DNA of 64,000 bases from Pelagomonas calceolata (GCA_918797485.1 CAKKNE010000004.1:744001-808000), one strand, 5' to 3'. Shown: positions 10,901 to 19,768, numbered from the stretch's first letter. The notes: generated by a model not told the origin, from the sequence alone. Numbers and translations: made by a program.

Positions 10901-12652
10901 CCCATGTACCAGCAGGGGCCGCCGCCCGGCGCCTACGGCGCGCCGCCTTTTGGCGGCCCGCCGTCCGGCGCGTTCCCGCCGCGCCCGCCGCCGCCGCCCA
11001 TGGCGCCGGCCGTGCCACCGCCGCCGCCCGTCGACTACCAGGCGCTCGCCGCGCAGAAGGCGCAGCAGCAGGCCCAGGCGACGCCCGCGGCGCCGCAACC
11101 GGCATCGGTCGAGGCCGAGATCCCCGGCATGGCCCCCGACGCCGCCATCAACACCGCGCAAGCGTATCAAAAAGCAGCCCAAGGTCAAAGTGTCCACGAG
11201 GAACGGCCTCTGGAGAAGTCTAGAGCGCCGCCGCCGGGGGCTCCGGGTCAACCTCCGGAGGACGGACGCCTGGAGCGGGGCCGCATCCTGTGGTTCGACC
11301 GGGACAAGAACTTTGGGTTCATTGCGGCGGAGGTGGGCGGGGAAAACGTTTTTATTCACGGCTTCGACGTCAAGGGATTTGAGCCGGATAGTGGTGATCC
11401 CCGTACTTCTAGACCGCCCGCGAAGAACGACCTCACGGTGTTCATCCGAGGAAGAGATGTTGGTGGTAGATTAAAAGCGAACGAGGCGGAAGTCTTCCCC
11501 GAGACGGGTGGCCCGCCGCCGCCCGCGTTCCTCGCCGCGGGGCCCCAGCCGACGCGCCCACCTCCGATGATGGCGCCTCCGATGATGGCACCGCCGCCGC
11601 CGCCGCCGATGCCTCCTACGTCTACGTATGTCAACCCCTTCCTCAAGAAGGGCGGCGCGCCCCAGCCGTCGGCCGACATGGCTCCCGTGACCGAGCTCGC
11701 GCCCGGCGTCACGAGACCGCCGACGCCGCCTCCTAGCGACAACGCCTTGCCGCCACCGTCAACAGCCGGGCGCCACGTCGCCTTCTGCAAGTGGTGGGAC
11801 CGGCCCAAGGGCTTCGGGTTTTTAGGTAAGGAAGTGGACGCGCCTGCGAGTGACGATGATATATACGTCCAAGAGTTAGATTTGTTATGTCCGGCATTAA
11901 ATGTTGGAGATGTGGTGGAGTTCACGCTAGGTGGATTAGATAACAATACCAAAAAGAGGAAGGCCTGCGACGTCAAGCTCATTCGTTCCGCAAGGCCGTC
12001 GCAGGAGAAACAGTCGTCGGGCAGGCAACGAGGGACCGTGAAATGGTTCGATCCCCAAAAACAGTACGGCTTCGTGGCGCCCGACGGTGGCGTTCAAGAT
12101 AAAGACGACGTCTTCGCGCATCAATATGATGTTGTGGACGGTGGTAATGCGTTGGCGCAGGGCGAACGCGTCGAGTACGACTGGGCGCCTTCACAAGAAC
12201 CTCAAGGTAGACCGAAGGCCCTGCGCATCTCTCGAGTGGCTACTGGTTTTGCTACCCGAGACGACCATTTTCAACATTTACGACAGCCACCTGCGGAAGG
12301 CGCGTTCCTCTACGGCGGCAAGTTCTGCCGCGGGCAAGTGATGTGGTACGATCCGCAGAAGACCTTTGGGTTCGTGCGTTCCGAGTGGGGCCAGTCGCAG
12401 CAGGACGACGTCTTCATCCACGGGAATGATGTGCGGGAGGCTTCACCATTGGTGCCGGGCGATCGGGTCGTCTACAAGGCGCTGGTCCATCGGGGCCGGC
12501 CCAAGGCCGTGGAGCTCGCGCGGGATCCTTCGGCTGTGGCCGGGCAGCGCTACCAGGGCGTGCAGCCTCCACAAATGGCGCCGCCGCCGCCGAATCTACA
12601 TAACGAGCGCGCGGTGCGGTCGTTCCGGGAGCGGGGGGCGGACGGGGCGTAG
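7976..12652 (+). CDS. Giant SR-rich RNA-binding protein: U2AF-like RRM, two CCHC knuckles, KOW-like module, four cold-shock domains
   Basis: 1558 residues in one uninterrupted 4.7-kb exon. Order: acidic/basic N-terminus; Arg/Ser-rich stretches (about 140-165 and 240-355); a U2AF65-like RRM region (about 405-525, LDLYIGNLIAG ... HAFIECRD ... RISRPKGY); two CCHC zinc knuckles (about 584-600 YVCRRCGIPGHYVQDCP and 616-632 YVCKKCGVGGHFIQDCP); a KOW/G-patch-partner-like basic module (about 802-860); a Pro/Gly/Met-rich region (about 885-1040); and four cold-shock-like beta barrels (about 1100, 1266, 1354 and 1455 onward; WFDRDKNFGFIA, WWDRPKGFGFLG, WFDPQKQYGFVA, WYDPQKTFGFVR). RS domains and the U2AF-like RRM point to pre-mRNA splicing; the cold-shock domains add single-stranded nucleic acid binding. 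The combination is unusual. A long antisense open frame at 7729-9534 is a codon-bias shadow. Confidence 0.85.
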   Translation: MARGRRGGTRVTRRKASEAESDAPAPAPANDSSDDDDVPISQLQAQATETKSDSDDDVPIGKMAPKASPKKKKTGSRRGGADAKAARARRAKKAEDEAPEDEPAVDPFAPTARAPAPAPAVEKPLPFGAAPPAFGADAKKKEKKKRSRSRSRGRRRGRDDRRRQHRENDARELRQAVERFVSSYRLDPMAAQRMRGLSKPAQRCVLREGPLDGRNVSAVLMSRIGRLPDQKTLKRDFPTPSPSRSRGRRRSRSSSSSSRSSSSSRSRSPSRSRSPSKSKKDKKSSSDDKKKKGSSDDKKSSKDDKKKRSRSRSRSRSRGRRRRKSPSRSSSSSSESSGARRRRKRRKKKEEAKKKKGSMWDKAPSTDALTAMLGGQLPGMTVSSAAAEAMQKSLENPLPPKHPLSTMRQNRVLDLYIGNLIAGTAIEPVKEWLEGLVTAVRESLPPESPGRILLAESPDGQFESYIRSGKVAAPEGEVSGRTRTDHAFIECRDAAVAALLARLSGVRAQGLASGDRGVRISRPKGYAPLPGGDPFPVAVPVELLDALGVDPDNNPRNADGTTLTAAQMSAVTGQKRGGIPPGDYVCRRCGIPGHYVQDCPTIGLGIAGLGHPPPGYVCKKCGVGGHFIQDCPTKQLEAAAQYLATQGQGADAETLQAIVEAQAKAKLDAARKAAEDMLEAQRAKQQALAGQADTAEARRAQTAHLGAPGPPALMAAPGAQPGAPPPPMGRGRGVDNRPAWMKEQAPPVEQQGPPPPAPTTRKEARYRAALDAGHISRDAYDRAVAEPDTDKPEEAEKVAQKPGSLVDRVVRVTKGSHDKKLSGSLGMVEAWDSRAARYEVRVIGKKKRVALMAGHLEAIDDEAIIADVKQQLAAKAAAKEAEAEAPAPPVAQQPPPPGAPPQMMPPPGAPGAPPPMMQQPPMPQYGAPPPQRDYRTPMPPQYQQAPPQFGGPPPPGQFPPYGGPPPPGAYGGPPPPMYQQGPPPGAYGAPPFGGPPSGAFPPRPPPPPMAPAVPPPPPVDYQALAAQKAQQQAQATPAAPQPASVEAEIPGMAPDAAINTAQAYQKAAQGQSVHEERPLEKSRAPPPGAPGQPPEDGRLERGRILWFDRDKNFGFIAAEVGGENVFIHGFDVKGFEPDSGDPRTSRPPAKNDLTVFIRGRDVGGRLKANEAEVFPETGGPPPPAFLAAGPQPTRPPPMMAPPMMAPPPPPPMPPTSTYVNPFLKKGGAPQPSADMAPVTELAPGVTRPPTPPPSDNALPPPSTAGRHVAFCKWWDRPKGFGFLGKEVDAPASDDDIYVQELDLLCPALNVGDVVEFTLGGLDNNTKKRKACDVKLIRSARPSQEKQSSGRQRGTVKWFDPQKQYGFVAPDGGVQDKDDVFAHQYDVVDGGNALAQGERVEYDWAPSQEPQGRPKALRISRVATGFATRDDHFQHLRQPPAEGAFLYGGKFCRGQVMWYDPQKTFGFVRSEWGQSQQDDVFIHGNDVREASPLVPGDRVVYKALVHRGRPKAVELARDPSAVAGQRYQGVQPPQMAPPPPNLHNERAVRSFRERGADGA

Positions 12653-12811
12653 TAACTTGGAGGATTCCCAAAGGTGATTGCGTGTTTTTATATACAAGGT
12701 GGGTACGTGTGCCCCGGCTCCGAAGCGGCGCCTCGGCGCGTGTGGCACGAGAAAGGGGAGGGTGTGCTATGAACAGCTTCGAGGTGCACGGCCTCGTCGA
12801 CGTCGGCGGGC
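12653..12811. other. Convergent intergenic region
   Basis: 159 bp between the 3' ends of the RNA-binding protein and the lectin/RTX gene. No gene or strong hairpin was seen; it should contain both 3' untranslated ends. Confidence 0.4.
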
Positions 12812-14559
12812 TCACTCGCACCCCGCGCCGGCGTTGCCAATCTGCGCGCCGTCGGTCACCTGATCTCCGTTGTACGTGCAGGTGTCGGTGCCGGGGCCGC
12901 CGTCGAAAATAAAGACGTCGGTGCCGGTCGCAGTCAGCGTGTCGTCGCCCTCGTCGCCCTGCGGAAGAAAATAAGGTCGGGAGCGGTGGGCAGGAGGACA
13001 CGGGGCACACGGATAGCCAGTCGTTGCTGCCCTCCGTGCTCAGCGCGTCGTCGTCGTCGCCGCCCTGCGGAAGGAAACGAGGTCAGGAGCGGCGGGGAGG
13101 GCGGACGCGGGGCAAACGAAGAGGTAGTTGAAGGTGCCGGTCGCGGTCAGCGCGTCGTTGCCCTGGTTGCCCTGCGGAAGGAAACGAGGTCAAGAGCGGT
13201 GGGGAGGGCTAACGCGGGGCAAACGTAGAGGATGTTGCCGTCGCCGTCCGCGATCAGCACGTCGTTGCCCTCCTCGCCCTGCGGAAGAAAACGGGTCGAG
13301 AGCGGTGGGGAGGGCGGACGCGGGGCAAACGAAGAGGAAGTTGCGGTCGCCATCGACAACAATCGCGTCGTTGCCCCCCCGGCCCTGCGCGGAATCCCAC
13401 CATATAATGTGCGAGCGCATGCGCGGAACGGGCGCCGGGCACGCGCTTTGATGTTTACGAAATCTCCAATCACCTTTGCGCAGTCGTTTTTAGACGACAG
13501 AAACACGCGCTCGAAGTCAACACCGCTATCATAATAGTCATTAAAGAAACTCTCTCCGGAAACTTCGCCCTCGAAGCAGACACACTCGTCTAGGCCGCTA
13601 AAGTCGAGGCCGTCGACCTCCGGAGTCTTGCGAGTGCAGCCGCCGCAGCACTTTTCGCAGGTGCCGTCCTCAAGAGCAAGGCAGGCGGCGGCCGCGGGGC
13701 CTCCGACGGGTAGCGTAGGCGCTAGCGTGACGGTAGGCGCTAGCGTGACGGTCGGCTCGGCCGTGGGCTCGGCCGTGGGCTCGGTCGTGGGCTCGGCCAG
13801 ATAGCTGCACGCATCCTGGCAGTAGCAGAAGCAAATGCCAGGAGCCGGGCATTCATCGTTCCAGTCTGACCATCTGCCCGATGTGAAGGAGGCCGTGGCG
13901 TAAAAGTAGGTGTAATCAGCACCATTTACTAAAGCTCCTGAATTGAAATATCTATTATCGGGCTGAACGGGGGACCACTTTGTATATTCGGACGTACATC
14001 CATCCTCCCACACGAAATTGCCTTCGTTGGCGACGTCGGTGTAGCCTAACCAGACCAAGGCGTAGCCGCCTGGGCTTAGGCCATCCTCCTGAACTTGAAG
14101 CCTGAGCTGTTCGTTGACCGCGGCCGACGTGATGCACGGCATCTTGAGTCCAGCTTCGGAGCACGCCTCGTAACAATCTAGGGGCCCAGGGGCGTTCGTA
14201 GTAGTATCCACTTTTTTGAAGGTCCTATCACAGGACGTTGGCGCGACCGTCGGGTCGTCCGTCTTGAGCGTCGGGCTCTTAGAGGGAGCGGCCGTGGGCT
14301 CGGCCGTCGGCTCATCCGTTTGGTATTGGCCAAACTCTAGGCCGCGACCGGCCGGTCTGGAAGGCATCTGGCCCTCCGAAGCGCCGCGTAGCTTCGGCGT
14401 CATGTCGACGGCCAGCGTGGCGTCGTTCTTGGCTACCGCCTTGGCCAGCGACATCTCGAACGTGTCGCCGACGGCCTCGGTGCTGCCGCGCGGGGATGAC
14501 GGCGCGACGGCGCAGGCCGCCGCCACGGCGAGGGCGAGCACTAAGTGCTTGAGGGTCAT
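12812..14559 (-). CDS. Secreted C-type lectin with RTX-like calcium-binding repeat tail
   Basis: Six exons read from frame continuity: 14559-13459, 13384-13331, 13278-13225, 13171-13118, 13064-13011 and 12958-12812, all introns in phase 0, stop TGA at 12814-12812. The protein is about 487 residues. It begins with a signal peptide (MTLKHLVLALAVAAACAVA), then Thr/Pro/Glu linkers (EPTAEPTAAP), a C-type-lectin-like domain (about 115-245: ALVWLGYTDVANEGNFVWEDG, KWSPVQPDN, WSDWNDECP), a second repetitive linker (about 250-280) and a cysteine-rich stretch (CEKCCGGC). The tail is made of five exons whose products carry G-x-x-G-N-D-x-L signatures like RTX calcium-binding nonapeptides (GEEGNDVLI, GNQGNDALT, GDEGDDTLT). 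Probable role is extracellular carbohydrate binding stabilised by calcium. The unspliced frame also stays open to 13147, which would hide the exons from a simple ORF call. Confidence 0.75.
12959..13384 (-). repeat. Tandem exon-intron repeat units (RTX exons)
   Basis: Four internal exons of exactly 54 nt (13331-13384, 13225-13278, 13118-13171, 13011-13064) alternate with introns of 53, 53, 52 and 52 nt. Period is about 107 bp. Introns are nearly identical, starting GTTTGCCCC (GTGTGCCCC in the last) and ending TTCCGCAG. Each exon encodes 18 residues, equal to two RTX nonapeptides. The first intron of the series (13385-13458) is different. This indicates amplification of a whole exon-intron unit in phase 0. 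Confidence 0.85.
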
Positions 14560-14662
14560 GTTCGACTACCGCACGTGGCCTGCGAGGACGCACCGGTTTC
14601 CTTCTGTGACAGCGCTGCGGCTCAGGGACCCAAATTCCGATAAACGTATACTCAACAAAGAA

Positions 14663-14799
14663 TACTAGTAGGTTACTAGTAGGTTGTCATACGCAGGCTT
14701 CCGGGTACTTCTGGGGAGGTAACTCGACGGATTTGAGCTTCGGCGGTCCGCCCCTGTCGATTGGACCAAAGTTACCCTAGTGAAGAGGCCCCCTAGCCG
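14663..14799 (+). repeat. Left terminal inverted repeat of the transposon-like element
   Basis: Starts with two copies of an 11-bp TACTAGTAGGT unit (14663-14685). It contains, at 14777-14797, a CTAGTG...CTAGC stretch resembling the promoter palindrome found elsewhere in the window. It pairs with 18008-18142. Confidence 0.75.
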
Positions 14800-14879
14800 A
14801 CGGCGACATTCGCGGATGAGACTTACGGCTTGCCAAAGTAGACCAGCGATTGACGCCGCCATCTACGGTCCAGATGGTA

Positions 14880-16260
14880 CATTATATATACTCCAGCCCA
14901 GTTTTCAAACATATCTGACGGAACTAGAGCCGACGGCCCGCGCTCGGAGGGCGGGAAAAGAATTCTACTAGACAACTCCCGAGTTTATGTTCGTTTCCTT
15001 CCATTAGTTAGGGGTAGAGTCCATCTAGGCCGATTGAACAAATACTCATCTATTTTAGGTGCTCCGTTGGAGCCGCGCGAAACGTCGAATCCGCGCCCTC
15101 GCGTTTACATAAAGAATGGCTCAAGACCTGAATCCGCGAATATCAGCGACGCCACTATCCAGATGGACCATAACGCCGTTGTTCTATTCACAATCGACCG
15201 ACTTGCCCGTTCTCCGCGGACGACGGTGCGTACGCGGGGCACTGAATTGGCCCCAGACCGGTGAGTTGTAAAATAAATTCGCGTTTGAGGCGCTTCGGGT
15301 GTGGGACGGGCCAGACAACCGGTCTGAACGTCTACTACATTAGATGACCGGTCCCGTTTCCAACTCGCGCCTCGTCCATCTCGCGACCCCACGATCTCGC
15401 CAATTCGAGCGAGTTACTCAGACCTGCGACCATCAGCCCGTGTACCATCACCATGGACCTTGACGCGATCATTTGTTCCATGACCGACCGACTTACGCGA
15501 GCTCCAGATAAAGATGTTCACGTCCCGAGCGTGGGCAGCAAAAAGTACCCTTCTTATAATGTAGATGGCATATACTCGTAATTGACTATCGGTGGGGTAG
15601 TATAGGGTCCAACGAGACCGCTACGGCGACTACTGGGGGCCCTCAGGTAATTGGCGTTTTTGCCGGGAACGGGGTGCCATCGGGTCCAAATTGCACACTT
15701 TTTTCGGATGCAGATCGGCTCCTGGAGGCCTCTCGGGGTAGGTCTGGTGGTGGGTAAGCCCCTGCACCGCCTACGCCATCGATGCAGCAGCCTAGTGGTC
15801 TCGGAGGGCTCTGAAAGCAAATCTTGGCTAAATATTGCTAAAGTGCCGCGGGCTGCTGAGAGAAATCGGCCAAAATTGCTTGAAGCAGCGGCGCATGCGG
15901 TGTAGGCGCTTGCACGTGTATAGTACCGACCCTAGGCGACCCCAGGGAGACCTGCTCGGCAGGGATTGACAGGATTAAACCGGCGTGGCTGGCATGTGGC
16001 CTCGTCGCCTCCGCACCGCGAATTAAAAAATTACTTTTTTCGCGCACCAGTAAGTGTCCCATTGATCTCTTTGGACCAGTATCGAACCGAACGGCGCTCA
16101 AACAACTGCAAGCCGCGTTTCGCACACAGGGCTAGTGTGTCTACAGGTGTTTTTACGCTAGGATTTGGCGGCGCTCGCTGGCCTGGCGTGCGCGCGGAGC
16201 TGTGCCGGTGACAGCGCAGCGTCTCAACAATGCTCAGCCATCATTGTTGACCGCGCGGCC
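14880..16260. other. Interior of transposon-like element without recognised gene
   Basis: About 1.4 kb with only short open frames and no family resemblance that I can support. Codon-like GC periodicity seen in neighbouring genes is absent. It may hold the promoter of the element's gene. Confidence 0.45.
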
Positions 16261-17295
16261 ATGGCCGAGACGCACAGCGGCCACATCTACGGCTGCTTTC
16301 CCGAAGACAAGGTGCACTACGCTGGCACAGAGGGCACGTTTAACGATGACCCGAAGACCGGTTTAGTTGTTGTACGCATCGGGAAAAACAACAAAATCAC
16401 CGCGAAACGAAAGCAGGCTAATAAAAGGCCCCGCGACGAGGACACCGCGGAGATGGCCCTTCGGCGCAAGCTAGCGAGGGACTGGCCAGGTGCAGTCCTC
16501 GAGCGCATGGTCTACGAGAACTACGCAGCCGTCGCCGCGCCCGAACCCGAACCTCCACCTCCACCAGAAACCCCAAAAAAACGACGACGCCTTCCACCAC
16601 AAGTAGAATACGATCCGTGGCTACCCGACTACATGCGCACCGGTCAACGACAAGGCGGCCAAGGCGGTGTACGTGAAGAGACCCGCGACGAGCTCCAAGT
16701 ACTACTCCAACAGCAAGACGAGATCCTCCAAGTACTAGGCGCGGATCAACTACCAGGCGCTCGGGTCCTGCAAAATGCTCTGCTCGACATCCTGGGCAAG
16801 GACGATAGCGACGACGACGACGTGGCGGCGACGCCGCCACTAGAACAACCTGAACCAGCCCCAGCACCTGCCCCTACGATGAGGAAGCATAGTACGAAAA
16901 TCAAAAAGGTGACGACGTCTACTATCCAAACGCAGCAGGGTGCCTTCGAAAACTGGTGCAAAGAAATGCACAACCAGAAGCTACTCGCCGTTCGTGTCCA
17001 GGACCCCAAGTACACTGACGATTTCTGGCTCGCGAAGCCGACCGGAGCCGCCATCGTCGCGACCGAAAACTTCATACATGCCAATTCAGACTATGAGGTG
17101 GGGTTTATGATCCTACCAATCAAGTGGTACGACATCGTCTCGGGCAAAGAGCGTACCTATACGCTTTTGAACGACGACGTCTACATCCAAGCGAACGCGA
17201 CGGTCCGACTGACTGGACTGAAGTTCAGCCAACACACAAATGGGAGGTACACAATTACCGAGGACACTCACGAGCGTATCCTTGAAGCTATCTAG
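16261..17295 (+). CDS. Transposon-carried protein of unknown function
   Basis: 344 residues from the ATG at 16261; an upstream in-frame extension has no ATG. The N-terminal part is charged, with nuclear-localisation-like clusters (KRKQANKRPRDE and PKKRRR) separated by a Pro/Glu run. A middle region is helical (about 125-175: EETRDELQVLLQQQDEILQVL), then an acidic DDSDDDD stretch. The C-terminal 115 residues (about 225-344) look folded: WCKEMHNQKLLAVRV, DDFWLAKPTG, VGFMILPIKWYDI, RTYTLLNDDVYIQ, a beta-rich pattern reminiscent of BAH-like modules. It lacks a recognisable DDE/D transposase core. It lies alone inside the inverted-repeat element. It could be an accessory DNA-binding protein or a captured host gene. 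Confidence 0.6.
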   Translation: MAETHSGHIYGCFPEDKVHYAGTEGTFNDDPKTGLVVVRIGKNNKITAKRKQANKRPRDEDTAEMALRRKLARDWPGAVLERMVYENYAAVAAPEPEPPPPPETPKKRRRLPPQVEYDPWLPDYMRTGQRQGGQGGVREETRDELQVLLQQQDEILQVLGADQLPGARVLQNALLDILGKDDSDDDDVAATPPLEQPEPAPAPAPTMRKHSTKIKKVTTSTIQTQQGAFENWCKEMHNQKLLAVRVQDPKYTDDFWLAKPTGAAIVATENFIHANSDYEVGFMILPIKWYDIVSGKERTYTLLNDDVYIQANATVRLTGLKFSQHTNGRYTITEDTHERILEAI

Positions 17296-18007
17296 GCCGG
17301 TTATAATGTTAATTTGTAATTTTATGCGAGTTTCCCGGAATGTGGATGATTCCGTTCAGCTTTTTCGGAATTTGGGTCCAGGGTCCGCTTCCGGGGATTT
17401 CCGGCCTCGCCGCGAACACCCGCGGGCCGCGGTATCAGCCCGGCCGCAGTTCGAGACCGCACACGCGGGGCTAGCAAGACCCCTGGGCCGCCCCGCACGG
17501 CGCTCGCCGCCACGTTGGCGTTGTGAACTCGTGTGTGGGTCGACTCACCATAAAGCCAACCGGAATCATCCATAATACGGAAAATAAGCTTTTTGCCCTT
17601 AGACTACCTAATAATACCCCTCAAGGCCCACGAAAGCGCGCGGCTGTGCTGATGGGTGCGCGAACCCCACCGCGGTGCCGCCGCGCCGCTCGACGACGGT
17701 CGCGCGGTCGCGGTCGACATGCTGTTCGTGCGCGCCGCGTGTCCAGGGCAGCCTTTGGAAGTAGCCCGTTCGCGCCCGCCGTCCGGGACGCGGTTCGGGC
17801 AGCGATTAGGGCGCGCGTAGCGCCTCCTTACACTGGTCTTGCTGGTTGGCGGCCTCTGTGGCGCGACGCGCGCGAATTTTTCGGCGCGCGTGGGCGCCGG
17901 CGCGCGTGGACGTCTTCTCAAGTGCTGCTGTGTGCTGTGCGTACCGATTGGGCCGCGCACGGCCGCAAAAAGTGGGCTGCTCTGAGCTCGTGCGGGTTAC
18001 GAGGTTT
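17296..18007. other. 3' interior of transposon-like element
   Basis: About 700 bp after the element's gene with only low-complexity Arg-rich open frames. No gene is supported. Confidence 0.4.
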
Positions 18008-18172
18008 GCTAGCGGGTCTTTTCACTAGACGGGCTTTTTCCCTATGGCCAGGGGCGGACCGCCGAAGCTCAAAACCGTCGAGTCTGCCCTTCAGAAGTCC
18101 CCAGAAGCCTGCGTATGGCAACCTACTAGTAACCTACTAGTACTTTTTAAATTCTTTGTTGGGTATTCGTTT
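18008..18172 (-). repeat. Right terminal inverted repeat of the transposon-like element
   Basis: Inverted partner of the left arm. It includes GCTAGCG...CACTAG at 18008-18028, a 21-bp look-alike of the host promoter palindrome, and ends with the doubled ACCTACTAGTA unit (18121-18142) followed by AAATTCTTTGTTGGG. Confidence 0.75.
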
Positions 18173-18454
18173 TTGGTGAGTCGACCCGTGTGAAGCGAAC
18201 CAACAATAGATAAAAGGCGTGTGTCGAAGACGGGCCGCTCTAAAACACAGATATTTCTCACCGTTTCCAGATATATTAAGGCCGCTCTCGCTCCTGCGCT
18301 CTTGCTTGAGCCTTTTTACCGCGCAGGTGTTGGTGGCCCTCTGGCTCCTCTGGCTCCTCTTTCAGGGTGCCATGCGCACGCGCAAAAAGGCCGAAGCGCG
18401 TGTGGGATTTCTCTGAACGGCTCCGGTCAATTATAATTTTAGAACGAATCCCGT

Positions 18455-18477
18455 GCTAGCGGCCTGTAAGACACTAG
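18455..18477 (+). promoter_or_regulatory. Promoter palindrome motif (copy 3)
   Basis: A consensus 23-bp copy, 158 bp before the ATG of the SET-domain gene at 18635. The preceding 18423-18440 has a CAATTATAATTTT AT-rich block that could be a core promoter. The rest of 18173-18634 holds no other gene. Confidence 0.6.
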
Positions 18478-18634
18478 GGATGCCTAGCAAGCAGTGGCTG
18501 TGCCTGCCTGCTCAGTTATCTCTGCGCCCGAGCTCCGTTTTGCAACAGATTCGCAGCTGAACTCTCTCTGCGGCCACCATCCACCGCTGTCGCGGACCTG
18601 CATTGCTGTAGCACTGACACTGCACGCTGCCACG

Positions 18635-19768
18635 ATGTCGCCCGAAGGCGCCGCACTCGCAAAATACATCCGCGAGCAGTTAAACGGAGGCTGCAACACG
18701 AAACTCGACCTCTGCGCCCGGTTGCCGTGCGACGACGCCGAGCGCAGCGTGGTAGCGCTGCAGGACATCAACGCGGGCGAGCTTTTACTACGAATTCCCG
18801 TAGAGGGCTGCCTGCGCGGAAGGGGCGACGCCGTCGCGACTGAGCTCGCCGCGCGGCTGCAGCTATCGGATGCGTACGTCGCGACCCTACCTACAAACCC
18901 GCCTGGCCTCGAAACGTGGACGCCGGCCGAGCGCGCCTTATTGCGAGGGACGCGGCTCGAAAATGTTTCAAGGGGAGACGCGGACCGCGCGGCGTTGTTG
19001 GTGCGGACGCGGTGTGTCCACGTCTCCGAGGATCAAGTCGCGATGGTCCCCGGCGTCGACGCGTTGAACGACGCGTCGGGCCGCGCGGCGCCGGGCACCA
19101 CTTTGAAAATAGGAGCCTGCTTCGAGATGGTCGCCGAACGTGACCTGTCTCAAGGCGAGGAAGTGACGCATCGCTACGACGACGTTGTGGACGCCGCGGA
19201 CTACTTAGAGCGCTACGGCTTCGCGCCGGTCGTAACAACGTGCTCCAAAGTCTTCGCGGTCGAGGACATTGTTGAAGCGTCACAGAATGCCGGGAGGCGA
19301 GAAGTTTGTTCGACCGTGCTGGCCGCCTCTCAAGGAAGAGTCTGCGTGACGCCGCAGGAGCCATTGCCCGACGACCTGCTGAACGCCGTCCTCGTCTGTG
19401 TTTTGCAGGACGAGGAAGAGTTGGAGGAGCTCATGGCGTGCACCATCGAGGATCACGATGAAGACGGGCGGGATCCCGCGGCTTGGTCAAATGTTGACGC
19501 GCGGGGATTACTACAGCAGGCGTCGGACGTTGAACGGGATTTGGTCGCGGCGGGTCTGGCGCGGCTCGCTGACAATGCGCTCGCGGCCTACGTTTTGAGC
19601 GCATCTGCAGAGTGCGATCCTTCCAGGGTCGAGGCGGCGCGGCGCGTCCGCGATTCTGAAAGGAGCGCGTGCATCGCGCTGCGGGCCGCGCTCAAAGATA
19701 TGGCCTGGCTCGGGGCGGCGCCGGCGTCGCGGAAGCGGGGGCGCGACGAGGACCCGGAGGGAGCTTAA
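18635..19768 (+). CDS. SET-domain protein of the SETD6/Rubisco-methyltransferase type
   Basis: 377 residues starting at the ATG in CCACGATGTCG; an upstream in-frame ATG at 18494 is possible but would lie within 20 bp of the promoter motif. The sequence shows the split-SET pattern of SETD3/SETD6/LSMT proteins: SVVALQDINAGELLLRIP near the start, then VPGVDALNDAS (the substrate/cofactor N-x-x-N/D region) and ERDLSQGEEVTHRYDD, where the Tyr of the GEE-x-x-x-x-Y motif is present. The C-terminal 130 residues are mostly helical, as in the Rubisco LSMT substrate-binding lobe, ending in a basic RKRGRDEDP. It probably methylates lysine on a non-histone protein. It is convergent with the nucleolin-like gene. 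Confidence 0.75.
   Translation: MSPEGAALAKYIREQLNGGCNTKLDLCARLPCDDAERSVVALQDINAGELLLRIPVEGCLRGRGDAVATELAARLQLSDAYVATLPTNPPGLETWTPAERALLRGTRLENVSRGDADRAALLVRTRCVHVSEDQVAMVPGVDALNDASGRAAPGTTLKIGACFEMVAERDLSQGEEVTHRYDDVVDAADYLERYGFAPVVTTCSKVFAVEDIVEASQNAGRREVCSTVLAASQGRVCVTPQEPLPDDLLNAVLVCVLQDEEELEELMACTIEDHDEDGRDPAAWSNVDARGLLQQASDVERDLVAAGLARLADNALAAYVLSASAECDPSRVEAARRVRDSERSACIALRAALKDMAWLGAAPASRKRGRDEDPEGA

Larger units (their letters stand above)
14642..18172. mobile_element. DNA transposon-like element with long terminal inverted repeats
   Basis: A 3.5-kb element bounded by inverted repeats of about 165 bp. The left arm (about 14642-14799) and right arm (about 18008-18172) match in inverted orientation at about 80%, beginning near CAACAAAGAA, then a doubled TACTAGTAGGT unit, then the long match around GAGCTTCGGCGGTCCGCCCC. 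Both arms even encode the same antiparallel peptide ending KPAYxNLLVTY. The interior is less GC-rich than its neighbours and contains one convincing gene (16261-17295). No transposase, reverse transcriptase or capsid gene was recognised, so it may be a non-autonomous or gene-carrying element. A clear target-site duplication was not found and outer limits may be off by about 10 bp. Confidence 0.75.

Noticed and set aside
12959-13384. Plain minisatellite
   Set aside because: The repeat period divides into a conserved 54-nt coding part with calcium-binding signatures and an intron-like part with GT and CAG borders, in constant phase.
12812-14559. Toxin gene because of RTX-like repeats
   Set aside because: The repeats follow a C-type lectin and Pro/Thr linkers in a signal-peptide protein; no haemolysin or protease domain is present. 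Calcium-binding repeats alone do not indicate a toxin.
14642-18172. Virus-like or retroelement origin of the 3.5-kb element
   Set aside because: Ends are inverted, not direct, repeats and no polymerase, capsid or integrase-like gene is recognisable.
18494-18634. N-terminal extension of the SET protein to the ATG at 18494
   Set aside because: It would start 17 bp after the promoter motif; the extension does not look like SET homologs, which begin near MSPEGAALAKYI.
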